DNA of 38,628 nt, taken from the NCBI GenBank assembly GCA_028868735.1, contig JAGWTW010000027.1:1-38628 (forward strand), given 5' to 3'. This document shows, one piece after another, positions 1 through 10,034 of the stretch. Source of the stretch: Hyphomicrobiales bacterium. Lineage in GTDB: Bacteria > Pseudomonadota > Alphaproteobacteria > Rhizobiales > Beijerinckiaceae. Position numbers and translations under genes: made by a program. How positions within the stretch are numbered: the first letter of the stretch is position 1; each line of letters starts with the position of its first letter. Under the pieces are notes generated by a model. That model did no database searches and was not told the origin of the DNA. It was given only the letters and a program-made list of their open reading frames with translations.

Positions 1-300
1 ATCCCGGCGTCGCGCAAGGCGCTCGAGAAGGCCGGCTGGAAGGTGAAGGACCTCGATCTGGTCGAGGCGAACGAAGCCTTCGCGGCGCAGGCGATCGCGG
101 TCAACAAGGACATGGGCTGGGATCCGTCCATCGTGAACGTCAATGGCGGCGCGATCGCCATCGGCCATCCGATCGGCGCCTCGGGCGCGCGCGTCCTCAC
201 CACGCTGCTGCACGAAATGCAGAAGCGCGGCTCGAAGAAGGGTCTCGCCACGCTGTGCATCGGCGGCGGCATGGGCGTCGCCCTGACGGTCGAGCGCTAA
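1..300 (+). CDS. phaA: acetyl-CoA acetyltransferase (beta-ketothiolase), 3' part
   Basis: This is the C-terminal 99 residues of a thiolase; the gene begins before the window. The enzyme condenses two acetyl-CoA into acetoacetyl-CoA, the first step of polyhydroxybutyrate synthesis. Visible thiolase landmarks, in order, are the NEAFA motif, the glycine-rich [19 protein letters not shown] signature containing the catalytic His, and the C-terminal CIGGGMG loop with the second catalytic Cys. It is followed by phaB after 99 bases on the same strand, the usual phaAB arrangement. The phaA symbol rests on this pairing; a degradative thiolase (atoB) would have the same motifs. The 5' truncation is only the window edge. 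Confidence 0.93.
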   Translation: MPASRKALEKAGWKVKDLDLVEANEAFAAQAIAVNKDMGWDPSIVNVNGGAIAIGHPIGASGARVLTTLLHEMQKRGSKKGLATLCIGGGMGVALTVER

Positions 301-333
301 CAACGAAGGTCGTTCAACGGCCCATGACATGAC

Positions 334-356
334 GCGGGCGGCGACGAGCCGCCCGC
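334..356 (+). other. intercistronic hairpin between phaA and phaB
   Basis: A perfect 9-bp stem (334-342 pairs with 348-356) with a 5-base loop GACGA lies in the phaA-phaB gap. No T-run follows it, so it is unlikely to be a strong intrinsic terminator. It may be an mRNA-stability or partial-termination element that lowers or uncouples phaB expression. The function is inferred from position only. Confidence 0.5.
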
Positions 357-399
357 ACTCAAGACTTCACTTCAAGCGGGAACGACAGGGGAGCTGGCA

Positions 400-1125
400 A
401 TGTCCAGAGTTGCAGTAGTTACGGGTGGTACGCGCGGCATCGGCGAGGCGATCTCGAAGGCGCTCAAGGCTGCGGGCTACAAGGTTGCGGCGAGCTACGC
501 CGGCAATGACGAAGCGGCCGCCAAATTCAAGGCCGACACCGGCATCAACGTCTACAAGTGGGACGTGTCGAACTATGACGCCTGCGTCGCCGGCCTCAAG
601 CAGGTCGAGGCCGATCTGGGTCCGGTCGAGGTGCTGGTCAACAACGCCGGCATCACCAAGGACGGCATGTTCCACAAGATGACCGCCGACCAATGGTACG
701 CCGTCATCAACACGAACCTCAACTCGCTGTTCAACATGACGCGGCCGGTGTGGGAAGGCATGCGCGAGCGCAAGTTCGGCCGCGTGATCTGCATCTCCTC
801 GATCAACGGCCAGAAGGGTCAGATGGGCCAGGTGAACTATTCGGCCGCCAAGGCCGGCGACATCGGCTTCGTGAAGGCTCTGGCGCAGGAAGGCGCCAAG
901 GCCGGCATCACCGTCAACGCGATCACGCCCGGCTACATCGCGACCGAAATGGTCAAGGCGATCAATCCCGACGTCGTCGCCAAGTCGATCCTGCCGCTGA
1001 TCCCGGTCGGCCGCCTCGGCGAGCCCGAGGAGATCGCGCGCGCAGTGGCGTTCCTCGCCTCCGACGACGCCGGCTTCATCACGGGCTCGACGCTGTCGGC
1101 CAACGGCGGCCAGTACATGGCGTGA
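400..1125 (+). CDS. phaB: acetoacetyl-CoA reductase (NADPH-dependent SDR)
   Basis: This cytoplasmic enzyme reduces acetoacetyl-CoA to (R)-3-hydroxybutyryl-CoA, the monomer used by PHB synthase. The 241-residue product is a classical short-chain dehydrogenase. It has the TGGTRGIG cofactor-binding loop at residues 8-15, NNAG at 81-84, and a catalytic Ser134, Tyr147, Lys151 set in the ISSINGQKGQ / NYSAAKAG blocks. The INGQKGQ-GQ-NYSAAKAG stretch is typical of PhaB rather than of FabG. The ATG is preceded by a good AGGGGAG ribosome-binding site. The length matches the family. It lies directly downstream of phaA and ends at an intrinsic terminator. PHB synthase (phaC) is not in the window. Confidence 0.95.
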   Translation: MSRVAVVTGGTRGIGEAISKALKAAGYKVAASYAGNDEAAAKFKADTGINVYKWDVSNYDACVAGLKQVEADLGPVEVLVNNAGITKDGMFHKMTADQWYAVINTNLNSLFNMTRPVWEGMRERKFGRVICISSINGQKGQMGQVNYSAAKAGDIGFVKALAQEGAKAGITVNAITPGYIATEMVKAINPDVVAKSILPLIPVGRLGEPEEIARAVAFLASDDAGFITGSTLSANGGQYMA

Positions 1126-1153
1126 CCCTCCGACGTTTCGTCAGAAGAAACAG

Positions 1154-1189
1154 GACGCCGGCGCCCGACGCGCCGGCGTCTCTTTTTTT
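1154..1189 (+). terminator. Rho-independent terminator after phaB
   Basis: A perfect 10-bp GC stem (1154-1163 with 1171-1180) with a 7-base loop is followed by TC and seven Ts. It lies 28 bases after the phaB stop and should end the phaAB transcript. Confidence 0.9.
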
Positions 1190-1378
1190 GCGGTAACCGA
1201 ATTTCGTTGGTTTGCACCGAACATTGCTCGTTTCGTATTGGGCGCGGCTTCACTCTAGCTCGGCTTCTTTGTAGCGGCCGCCCGAACCCGGCAATACCAT
1301 GACATGATCTTGGGACATTCCTCTGCACGCCGATGACGACGGGCGACGCCAGTCGCGCGTCCGACTCCTGGGGGCGAC

Positions 1379-2389
1379 ATGAATTGCGGACGAATCTGGT
1401 GCCTGCGCGCAGGCGCGCGCGGCGAGGCCGACGCGATCTTTTTGAAGGCGAGCGAGATCGCGCTTGCAACGGAGGTCGCCGACGACGCCGGCAAACTGCC
1501 GGCTGCGCGCGCGGCTTTCAAGGAAGCCTTCGCGCGCGCAGCGCCTCATGCCGAGCCGGCCTCCGTGCCGCTCGCGGCCGGCCAGCTCTATCGCTTCGTT
1601 CACGAGATGCGAATCGGCGACAACGTCGTCTATCCCCGCAAGTCCGACCGGACGCTGCGCTGGGGCGAGATCGTCGGTCCTTATGTCTTTCAGGAAGACC
1701 GGACCAATCCGTTCTCCCATCGGCGCGGCGTCCGCTGGTTGCGCACGCTGTCGCGCGACGCGTTTTCGCAGGGCGCGCTCTACGAACTCGGCTCGGTCCT
1801 GACATTGTTCGAGGCCCGCTCCTTCGCCGACGAACTCCGCGAAAAATTCGGCGACCCCGCGGCGCCGGACGAACGCGGCGCCGCGAACCCGGCGGAGGAA
1901 GACCGCATCGTCCGCGACATCGAGGAAACGACGCGCGATTTCATATCGAAGCGGATCAAGGCCGATCTGAAGGGTTATGCGCTCGAGCCCTTCGTCGCGG
2001 CGCTCTTCCGGGCGATGGGCTATAACGCCTGCGCGACGCGCAAGTCGCACGACGACGGCATCGACGTGATCGCCCATCGCGACGAGCTCGGCATCGAGCC
2101 GCCGATCGTGAAGATTCAGGTCAAGGCGCACGAGGCCAATGTCGGCGCAGACGCCGTCAAGGCTTTCTATGCGATGGTGCAGGACCGCGACGTGGGAATT
2201 TTCATCACGACCGGCGACTATACCGCGCACGCCTCGGACTTCGCGCGCTCCAAGGGCAACCTGCGACTGATCGACGGACAGAAGTTCGTCGATCTCATCC
2301 GCGTCTATTACGACCGGCTCGAGCTGAAATTCCGGCGACAGATTCCGTTGCGCCAGATTCTCGTACCCGACATTGTCGAGGAAGCTTGA
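1379..2389 (+). CDS. solitary Mrr-type restriction endonuclease
   Basis: This 336-residue protein has an N-terminal part beginning GRIWCLRAGARGE, resembling the start of stand-alone Mrr-like endonucleases, and a C-terminal PD-(D/E)xK nuclease domain from about residue 205. The nuclease core is visible as GYALEPFVAALFRAMGY, then DDGIDVIAHRDE, then KIQVKAH. The Asp of GIDV and the QVK lysine are the expected metal and catalytic residues of the Mrr_cat fold, and FITTGDYT is the next conserved block. Mrr proteins cut methylated or otherwise modified DNA and need no cognate methylase; none is present here. The ATG follows a GGGGGCG ribosome-binding site. Its substrate specificity cannot be read from sequence. 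It is inserted between the PHB genes and the efflux locus. Confidence 0.8.
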   Translation: MNCGRIWCLRAGARGEADAIFLKASEIALATEVADDAGKLPAARAAFKEAFARAAPHAEPASVPLAAGQLYRFVHEMRIGDNVVYPRKSDRTLRWGEIVGPYVFQEDRTNPFSHRRGVRWLRTLSRDAFSQGALYELGSVLTLFEARSFADELREKFGDPAAPDERGAANPAEEDRIVRDIEETTRDFISKRIKADLKGYALEPFVAALFRAMGYNACATRKSHDDGIDVIAHRDELGIEPPIVKIQVKAHEANVGADAVKAFYAMVQDRDVGIFITTGDYTAHASDFARSKGNLRLIDGQKFVDLIRVYYDRLELKFRRQIPLRQILVPDIVEEA

Positions 2390-2414
2390 CCTCTCGCGCC
2401 CGCGCGCGTCCGGC

Positions 2415-2618
2415 TTACTGGAACGCGCAGCCTGCCTGCACGCCGAAGCGCTTGAGGATCATCGCCAGCGGGCAAAACCGCGTGAACGAGGCCTGGAACA
2501 AATTCGCGCCGACGAAGGCCGTTAACCAGAGCCAGTTCGGCGAATGGAAATGCGCAAGCGCGAGCGACAGGAGAACCATGGCGCCCGCAAAGCGCATGAC
2601 AACGGCGTCGACGTTCAT
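2415..2618 (-). CDS. DUF2892 (YgaP-like) inner-membrane protein
   Basis: This 67-residue protein matches the small DUF2892 membrane family. It has two hydrophobic helices (about residues 10-25 and 28-45), the WLWLTAFVGANLFQASFT core, and a C-terminal FCPLAMILKRFGVQAGCAF block with its conserved cysteines. The same domain forms the transmembrane tail of E. coli YgaP, where it is fused to a rhodanese; here it stands alone. Its ATG overlaps the stop region of the upstream ArsR gene by 4 bases, with a GAGAGGG ribosome-binding site inside that gene, so the two are translationally coupled. Pairing an ArsR/YgaV-type regulator with a YgaP-type domain suggests a role in reactive-sulfur handling, which is inference. 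It converges on the endonuclease gene with a 25-base gap. Confidence 0.85.
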   Translation of the reverse strand: MNVDAVVMRFAGAMVLLSLALAHFHSPNWLWLTAFVGANLFQASFTRFCPLAMILKRFGVQAGCAFQ

Positions 2619-2962
2619 TTTTCGGCCCTCTCTTCTGGTTTGGCGTCAAGCCCGGGCGCCGCGCAATCAGCGGCGCAGAACATTTCGTGCAACAGACCGA
2701 TCATCCGTTCGACCGGCGCGCCGCCGAGCGAATAGAGAACTTTCTGCGCATCGCGTCGCGTATGCACGAGCCCGTCCGCACGCAGGCGCGCGAGATGCTG
2801 CGACAGCGTCGGCTGATTGAGGCCGAGCATGTCGCACAGCTCATTCACCGAACGCTCCTGCCCGTAGAGACCGCACAACACCATCAGGCGGCTGCGGTTG
2901 GCGAGCGCCTTCAGCATGCTCTCGGCGTCGCTGGCGCGGGCTGCGAGTTCGTCCATATTCAT
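2615..2962 (-). CDS. ArsR-family repressor of the BigR/YgaV/SqrR type
   Basis: A 115-residue winged-helix repressor. Its DNA-recognition region is LNQPTLSQHLARLRADGLV (about residues 48-66), followed by the wing RRDAQKVLYSL. Cys30 in LMVLCGLYG and Cys96 in HEMFCAADC sit where BigR and SqrR carry the two cysteines that form a disulfide or polysulfide bridge with sulfane sulfur. The metal-binding CVC box of arsenic or cadmium sensors is absent. It overlaps the DUF2892 gene and is divergent from an RND adaptor-pump operon, so it probably controls both. The first ATG is used here; Met3 (2956) is equally possible. Neither has a clear ribosome-binding site and a palindrome covers the first ATG, so a leaderless message is possible. 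The sulfur-sensing role is inferred from family residues. Confidence 0.87.
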   Translation of the reverse strand: MNMDELAARASDAESMLKALANRSRLMVLCGLYGQERSVNELCDMLGLNQPTLSQHLARLRADGLVHTRRDAQKVLYSLGGAPVERMIGLLHEMFCAADCAAPGLDAKPEERAEK

Positions 2963-2992
2963 ATTGCAATATTCGTATGTTCGTATATATAA
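2961..2992. promoter_or_regulatory. AT-rich divergent promoter/operator of the ArsR-RND locus
   Basis: In an otherwise GC-rich sequence this 32-base tract is strongly AT-rich. It contains a perfect 12-bp palindrome ATATTGCAATAT (2961-2972) and two copies of TTCGTAT (2972-2978 and 2980-2986). On the plus strand TTGCAA (2964-2969) and TATATA (2986-2991) are spaced by 16 bases, a plausible promoter for the RND operon. The palindrome overlaps both this -35 and the first ATG of the repressor gene, so repressor binding there would block both directions. Binding by the ArsR protein is inferred. Confidence 0.6.
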
Positions 2993-3021
2993 GTCAAGAG
3001 ATTTCGAAAAGAGGGACGCAG

Positions 3022-3987
3022 ATGAAAGCCCTGCCGTTGATTTCGCTTCTGGTTCTGACTGCTCACAGCGCGGTCGCCAGCGAGTTTCAGGTCAAGCCGA
3101 CAGAGGTCGACGATCGCAAGGCCGTCATCGCGACGGTGGAGCCGGTGCATCAGCTCGTCGCCCGCGCCCGGATCGGCGGCACGATCGTCCAGCTCGGCGT
3201 CAAGGAAGGCGATCGCGTCGCCGCCGGCGCCGAAATCGCCCGCGTCGTCGACCAGAAGCTCGCCCTGCAGATGCAGGCGCTGGATTCGCGAATTCGCTCG
3301 CAGCAAGCCCAGCGCGATCAGGCCAAGCTCGACTTCGACCGTGTCTCCGAACTCGTGAAGCGCGGCGTCAGCACGCAGACGCAATTCGATCAGGCCCGCA
3401 CCACGCTCGACGTCGCCGCCCGCAATCTCGCGGCGATGAATTCCGACCGCGACGTGATCGTCCAGCAGACGGCCGAAGGCGCCGTGCTCGCGCCGGGCGC
3501 AGGGCGCGTCCTGACGGTTCCGGTTACGGCAGGCCGCGTGCTGCTGCCGGGCGAAACCGTCGCCACCATCGCCGAGGACCAGTACATCCTGCGTCTCCAA
3601 CTGCCGGAGCGCCATGCGCGCTACATGCGGGCCGGCGACAGCGTGCTCATCGCGGGACGCGGCGACACGACTTCCGACGCGCAGGGCATGCAGACCGGCA
3701 AGGTCCGGCTCGTCTATCCGGAGATCGCCGGCGGCCGCGTCGTCGCCGACGTCGATGTGCCGGGCCTCGGCGATTATTTCATCGGCGAGCGCACGCGTGT
3801 CTATGTTTCGACCGGCAAGCGCACGACCTTCGTCGTGCCGGCCGCCGCCGTCTACGAGCGGTCGGGCGTCGACTTCGTCAAACTGAAAGGCGGCGAGGAG
3901 ATCGTCGTCCAGAAGGGCGACGTCACGTCCGAAGGCGTAGAAATCCTCTCGGGCCTCAAGGCCGGCGACGTGGCGCTTGTTCCATGA
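3022..3987 (+). CDS. RND efflux periplasmic adaptor (HlyD/AcrA type)
   Basis: This 321-residue membrane-fusion protein would link an inner-membrane RND pump to an outer-membrane channel. It begins with a Sec signal peptide (MKALPLISLLVLTAHSAVA). A lipoyl-type half (RIGGTIVQLGVKEGDRVAAG), a coiled-coil hairpin (about residues 85-140), the second lipoyl half (AEGAVLAPGAGRVLTVPVTAG) and a beta-barrel follow. The ATG at 3022 is chosen over an in-frame upstream ATG at 2977 because it has a GAGGG ribosome-binding site and opens directly with the signal peptide. The stop overlaps the pump start (ATGA). It is divergent from the ArsR repressor. No outer-membrane partner gene is present, so a shared TolC-like channel is expected. 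The substrate is unknown. Confidence 0.9.
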   Translation: MKALPLISLLVLTAHSAVASEFQVKPTEVDDRKAVIATVEPVHQLVARARIGGTIVQLGVKEGDRVAAGAEIARVVDQKLALQMQALDSRIRSQQAQRDQAKLDFDRVSELVKRGVSTQTQFDQARTTLDVAARNLAAMNSDRDVIVQQTAEGAVLAPGAGRVLTVPVTAGRVLLPGETVATIAEDQYILRLQLPERHARYMRAGDSVLIAGRGDTTSDAQGMQTGKVRLVYPEIAGGRVVADVDVPGLGDYFIGERTRVYVSTGKRTTFVVPAAAVYERSGVDFVKLKGGEEIVVQKGDVTSEGVEILSGLKAGDVALVP

Positions 3988-6900
3988 CCGATTCCGCCAT
4001 GAAGAATCTCGGTATTTCCGGGCGGCTCACCGGCGCCTTCATCGTCTCGCCGCTGACGCCGCTGCTGCTGCTCGCCGCGCTCGTCGTCGGCATGATCGCG
4101 CTTGTCGCGTTGCCGCGCGAGGAAGAACCGCAGATCAGCGTGCCGATGGTGGACATCATCGTCCCGGCCAACGGCTACAAGGCGCAGGAAGCGGTCGAGC
4201 TCGTGACGCGTCCGCTCGAGGACATCGTCAAGGGCATCAACGGCGTCGAACATGTCTATTCGCAGACGCAGGACGACAATGTCGTCGTGACTGCGCGCTT
4301 CTTCGTCGGCACCGACGAAGATACGGCCGTGCTGCGCGTACACGAAAAAATTCGCGCCCATATCGCCGAACTGCCGAAAGGTCTCGTCGAACCGCTGATC
4401 GTCGGCCGCGGCATCGACGACGTCGCGACCGTCGTTCTGACGCTCGCCGCAAAGCCCGGCGCCGAAGCGCGCTGGGACGACAACGGACTTTATCGCGTCG
4501 CCGAGCAATTGCAGCACGAACTGACCAAGGTCGACAATATCGGTTCGAGCTACATCGTCGGCGGCAGTCCGAGTCAGATTCGCGTCGAGCCCGATCCCGA
4601 ACGCCTCGCCGTCTACGGCATGACGCTCGCGCAGGTAATCGACAAGGCGACCAACGCCAACCGCTCGTTCCAGGCCGGCGTGCTGCGGGCGGGCGATCGC
4701 GCGATCCCGGTCGTCGCAGGCCAGACGCTGCAGGGCGTTCCCGATATCGGCCTGCTGCTCCTGACCACGCGCGACGGCCGTCCGGTCTACCTGAAGGACG
4801 TCGCGGACGTGAAGGTCGGGGCTGCCGAACTCGACCGGCGCGCGTGGATGATGACGCCGACGGCGGACGGCAAGCTCGATGTGCGGCCGACGGTCTCGCT
4901 CGCGCTCGCAAAGCGCAAGGGCGCCAACGCCGTCACGGTCGCCCACGACATATTGCAGCGGCTCGAAGTCGTGCGCGGCGACGTCGTGCCGAAAGAGATC
5001 GATGTCACCGTCGCGCGCAACTACGGCGAGACGGCGACGGAAAAGGCGAACGAACTCCTGTTCCATCTCGCGCTCGCCACCGTCTCGATCGTCATTCTCA
5101 TCACGCTCACGATCGGCTGGCGCGAGGGCGTCGTGGTGCTCGTCATCATTCCGACGACGATTCTCCTGACGCTCTTCGCATCCTGGCTCATGGGCTACAC
5201 GATCAATCGCGTCAGCCTGTTCGCCCTCATTTTCTCGATCGGCATTCTCGTCGACGACGCCATTGTCGTCGTCGAGAACATCGTGCGTCACTGGGGCATG
5301 CGCGGCGACCGCGGGTTGGTCGAAACGGCGGTCGAAGCCGTCGCGGAGGTCGGCAATCCAACGATCATCGCCACGCTGACGATCGTCGCCGCGCTTCTGC
5401 CGATGATGTTCGTTTCAGGCATGATGGGCCCCTACATGAGCCCGATCCCGGCGAACGCCTCGATGGCGATGCTGTTCTCCTTCTTCGTCGCCGTCACGAT
5501 CACGCCCTGGCTGCTTCTCAAGATCGCGCGCAGGCGTTTCGAAAAGGCCGGCACGGGCGAGGCCGCCCACGACCACAGCGACCCCGGCGCCATGGGCCGC
5601 GCCTATGCGCGCGTCGCGACCTGGCTGCTCGAGGGGCGCAAGCGCTCCAGGGTGTTCCTGTTCGTCGTCGGCGGCCTGACGCTCGCGTCGATGGCGCTGT
5701 TCTACACGAAGAGCGTGCGCGTGAAGCTGCTGCCTTTCGACAACAAGTCCGAAGTGCAGGTCATGCTCGACATGCCCAGGGGAACCTCGCTCGAGGCGAC
5801 CGAACGCACGCTGCGCGCAGCCGCCGAGCGCCTGCGCGACCTGCCGGAACTGACCTCGATTCAGGCCTATGCGGGGACCTCGGCGCCGTTCAATTTCAAC
5901 GGCCTCGTCCGGCACTATTACATGCGCGCCTATCCGGAGCAGGGCGACCTCTCGGTCAATCTGACGCCGAAGGACGAGCGCAAGCGCGCGAGCCATACGA
6001 TCGCTCTCGACATTCGCAAGCGCCTCGCCGATCTGCCGCTGCCCCCGCACGGATCGATCAAGGTGGTCGAGGTGCCGCCGGGGCCGCCCGTCCTGTCGAC
6101 CTTGCTGGCCGAAGTCTACGGTCCGACGCCGCAGGCGCGGCGCGAGCTGGCGACGAAAATCCGCAAGGCGTTCGAGGCGGTCGATTTCGTCGTCGACGCG
6201 GACGACAGTTTCGGCGTCCCGGAAAAACGCCTGCGATATGCGATCGACCAGGACGCGCTCGAATTCCACGGCGTGCAGGAACAGGCGGTCTACGACACGC
6301 TCGCCGCCCTGCTCGGCGGCGTGAAGATCGGCTATTCGCAGCGCGGCGACGGCTCCAAACCGGTCGACATCACGGTCGCATCGCCGCGCGCGTCGCTTGC
6401 GCCCGGCGAAAAACTGCTGACGACGCCGCTGCCGGCGGGCGGCACGCCGCGCCAGGGCGCCAACGTCGAACTCGGCGACGTCGTGAAGGCGACCTACGAG
6501 CAATCCTCCTATCCGATCTTCCGGCACAACGGACGCTATGCGGAGATGGTCACGGCGGAGGTCGCCGGACGTTTCGAATCGCCGGTCTACGGCATTCTGG
6601 CGGTCAACGACGAGATCGGAAAAATGGACTTCGGCAAGGAGCCGAAACCGGGCATCAAATATCACGGCCAGCCGATCGACGATTCCGCGCCCACGCTGCT
6701 GTGGGACGGCGAGTGGGAAGTGACCTACGTGACCTTCCGCGACATGGGCGCGGCCTTCGCGGTGGCGATCCTCGGCATCTATCTGCTGGTGGTCGGACAG
6801 TTCGGTTCGTTCAAACTGCCGCTCGTGATCCTCGTGCCCGTGCCGCTGACGTTGATCGGCATTCTGCTCGGCCACTGGATGCTCGGCGCGGCCTTCACGG

Positions 6901-7235
6901 CGACGTCCATGATCGGCTTCATCGCGCTCGCCGGCATCATCGTGCGCAACTCGATCCTGCTGGTGGATTTCATCCGGCATCGCAGGGCCGAGGGCGTATC
7001 GCTGCGGCGCGCCCTGGTCGACGCCGGGTCGATCCGCTTCAAGCCGATCTTCCTCACCGCAGCCGCCGCGGTGATCGGCGCGGCCTTCATCCTCACCGAC
7101 CCGATCTTCCAGGGCCTCGCGATTTCGATGGTGTTCGGCCTCGTCTCCTCGACCGCGCTGACGATCCTCGTCATCCCCGCGATCTACGTGGTCCTGCGCG
7201 ACGACGGCGTACCGCTGGACGCGAAGCCGCACTGA
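3984..7235 (+). CDS. RND efflux pump permease (AcrB/HAE1-like)
   Basis: A 1083-residue proton-driven RND transporter of full family length. It has TM1 near residue 20-40 (LLLLAALVVGMIALVAL), a first periplasmic porter loop, then the TM2-TM6 block. The TM4 proton-relay motif ILVDDAIVVVENI has Asp424 and Asp425, the pair needed for transport in AcrB. A second large loop and the C-terminal helices follow, with GIIVRNSILLVDFIRHR in the second half. The presence of VDDA in TM4, rather than the metal-pump arrangement, favours export of organic compounds. It overlaps the adaptor gene by 4 bases. Control by the divergent BigR-like repressor would tie this pump to reactive sulfur or oxidants; the substrate itself cannot be inferred. 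Confidence 0.9.
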   Translation: MTDSAMKNLGISGRLTGAFIVSPLTPLLLLAALVVGMIALVALPREEEPQISVPMVDIIVPANGYKAQEAVELVTRPLEDIVKGINGVEHVYSQTQDDNVVVTARFFVGTDEDTAVLRVHEKIRAHIAELPKGLVEPLIVGRGIDDVATVVLTLAAKPGAEARWDDNGLYRVAEQLQHELTKVDNIGSSYIVGGSPSQIRVEPDPERLAVYGMTLAQVIDKATNANRSFQAGVLRAGDRAIPVVAGQTLQGVPDIGLLLLTTRDGRPVYLKDVADVKVGAAELDRRAWMMTPTADGKLDVRPTVSLALAKRKGANAVTVAHDILQRLEVVRGDVVPKEIDVTVARNYGETATEKANELLFHLALATVSIVILITLTIGWREGVVVLVIIPTTILLTLFASWLMGYTINRVSLFALIFSIGILVDDAIVVVENIVRHWGMRGDRGLVETAVEAVAEVGNPTIIATLTIVAALLPMMFVSGMMGPYMSPIPANASMAMLFSFFVAVTITPWLLLKIARRRFEKAGTGEAAHDHSDPGAMGRAYARVATWLLEGRKRSRVFLFVVGGLTLASMALFYTKSVRVKLLPFDNKSEVQVMLDMPRGTSLEATERTLRAAAERLRDLPELTSIQAYAGTSAPFNFNGLVRHYYMRAYPEQGDLSVNLTPKDERKRASHTIALDIRKRLADLPLPPHGSIKVVEVPPGPPVLSTLLAEVYGPTPQARRELATKIRKAFEAVDFVVDADDSFGVPEKRLRYAIDQDALEFHGVQEQAVYDTLAALLGGVKIGYSQRGDGSKPVDITVASPRASLAPGEKLLTTPLPAGGTPRQGANVELGDVVKATYEQSSYPIFRHNGRYAEMVTAEVAGRFESPVYGILAVNDEIGKMDFGKEPKPGIKYHGQPIDDSAPTLLWDGEWEVTYVTFRDMGAAFAVAILGIYLLVVGQFGSFKLPLVILVPVPLTLIGILLGHWMLGAAFTATSMIGFIALAGIIVRNSILLVDFIRHRRAEGVSLRRALVDAGSIRFKPIFLTAAAAVIGAAFILTDPIFQGLAISMVFGLVSSTALTILVIPAIYVVLRDDGVPLDAKPH

Positions 7236-7298
7236 GAAATCTGAAGGCCCGCGACGGAATGAGGTAGGCCTCGCGGCGCTTGCCTCGACGCCAAAACA

Positions 7299-7331
7299 AA
7301 ACGGCCGGCGTCGCGCGCCGGCCGTTTCGTT
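7299..7331. terminator. bidirectional terminator between RND pump and acs
   Basis: A 12-bp perfect stem (7299-7310 with 7316-7327) with loop TCGCG lies between two convergent genes. It is flanked by an A-rich tract on the left (CAAAACAAA) and TTTCGTTT on the right, so it can act in both directions. Confidence 0.85.
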
Positions 7332-7349
7332 TGGGTCGGTCGATCCCGC

Positions 7350-9284
<1,935 letters not shown>

Positions 9285-9419
9285 GTCGGCCTCCCGGCAT
9301 GCGCACGCAAAAGGCGCGCGCTCTTGGTCTTGAATCCGGGAAGATTATGCGCCAACGCCGCAATGCGGAACAAGGCGGAGGCCGTCGAACTTTGGTTGGT
9401 TCGACCTTAGGCTAGAGGC

Positions 9420-10034
9420 TCACGGACAATCCTTGTGGATGCGCGCGAGCGCATCGCCGACGCCCGCGAGCGAATAGACGTCGGTCGACGCGTGGCCCTT
9501 CAGCGACGTCGCGCGGACGACGAGCTTGGAGCCCTTCTTCAGCGCCTCGATGAATCGCCCTTCCTCCGCCGGGTTCTTCAGCCAGGCGTTGGCGCCCTTG
9601 GCGACGAGACCGAACGAGACATTGCCGATCTCTGCGCTGGGATCGCCTTTCGGCGCGGCGTTCTTGGCGTCCGTCATGGCGAATCCCATGATGACGGAGA
9701 CCTCGTTGCGAACGTTTTCCGCCGGCCGGTTCGAAATGAAGATGTAGGCGTCGTCGCGTTTGAGGCTCGCGGGCGTGCGCTCCTTGGGTTTGGCGAGCGC
9801 GTAGCAGGTCTTGCCCTTGCCTTGCGCGACGAAGGCGCCCCAGTCGCCGTAGGAGCCGACCTGGCTCGACTTGCCCGAGCCGCCCTTGCCGCCCTTGCCG
9901 CCCTTTGCGGCGGTTTCGGACTTGCTGGACTCGGGCTTGCCGCTTTTGGACCGGGCGTCCTTGGCGGCGGCGGGAAGGGCGGCGAGCGCGAGCAGGGAGA
10001 GCGCCAGCGCGGCGTGACGAAGCGGTCGAATCAT
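9420..10034 (-). CDS. IalB-like (invasion associated locus B family) secreted protein
   Basis: A secreted protein of about 204 residues. A signal peptide (MIRPLRHAALALSLLALAALPAAA) is followed by a Ser/Lys-rich linker with GGKGGKGGSGK, then a conserved domain beginning SYGDWGAFVAQGKGKTCYAL. The domain has the GDW opening, a Cys near its start, FISNRP, and a second Cys at the extreme C-terminus. This pattern is that of the IalB family (PF06776), widespread in Hyphomicrobiales. IalB was first named for erythrocyte invasion by Bartonella, but a general role is unknown. The start is uncertain: ATG at 10034 is used here, ATG at 10043 and TTG at 10052 are in frame, and none has a strong ribosome-binding site. 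Confidence 0.8.
   Translation of the reverse strand: MIRPLRHAALALSLLALAALPAAAKDARSKSGKPESSKSETAAKGGKGGKGGSGKSSQVGSYGDWGAFVAQGKGKTCYALAKPKERTPASLKRDDAYIFISNRPAENVRNEVSVIMGFAMTDAKNAAPKGDPSAEIGNVSFGLVAKGANAWLKNPAEEGRFIEALKKGSKLVVRATSLKGHASTDVYSLAGVGDALARIHKDCP

Noticed and set aside
1190..1378. Possible gene or promoter in the gap before the endonuclease gene
   Set aside because: No open frame with family features and no well-spaced -35/-10 pair was found; only a terminator at its left edge is supported.
3977..7267. A 1096-codon open frame in another register over the RND pump
   Set aside because: The translation is Arg-rich with no domain, whereas the +3984 frame encodes a complete RND permease with all its motifs.
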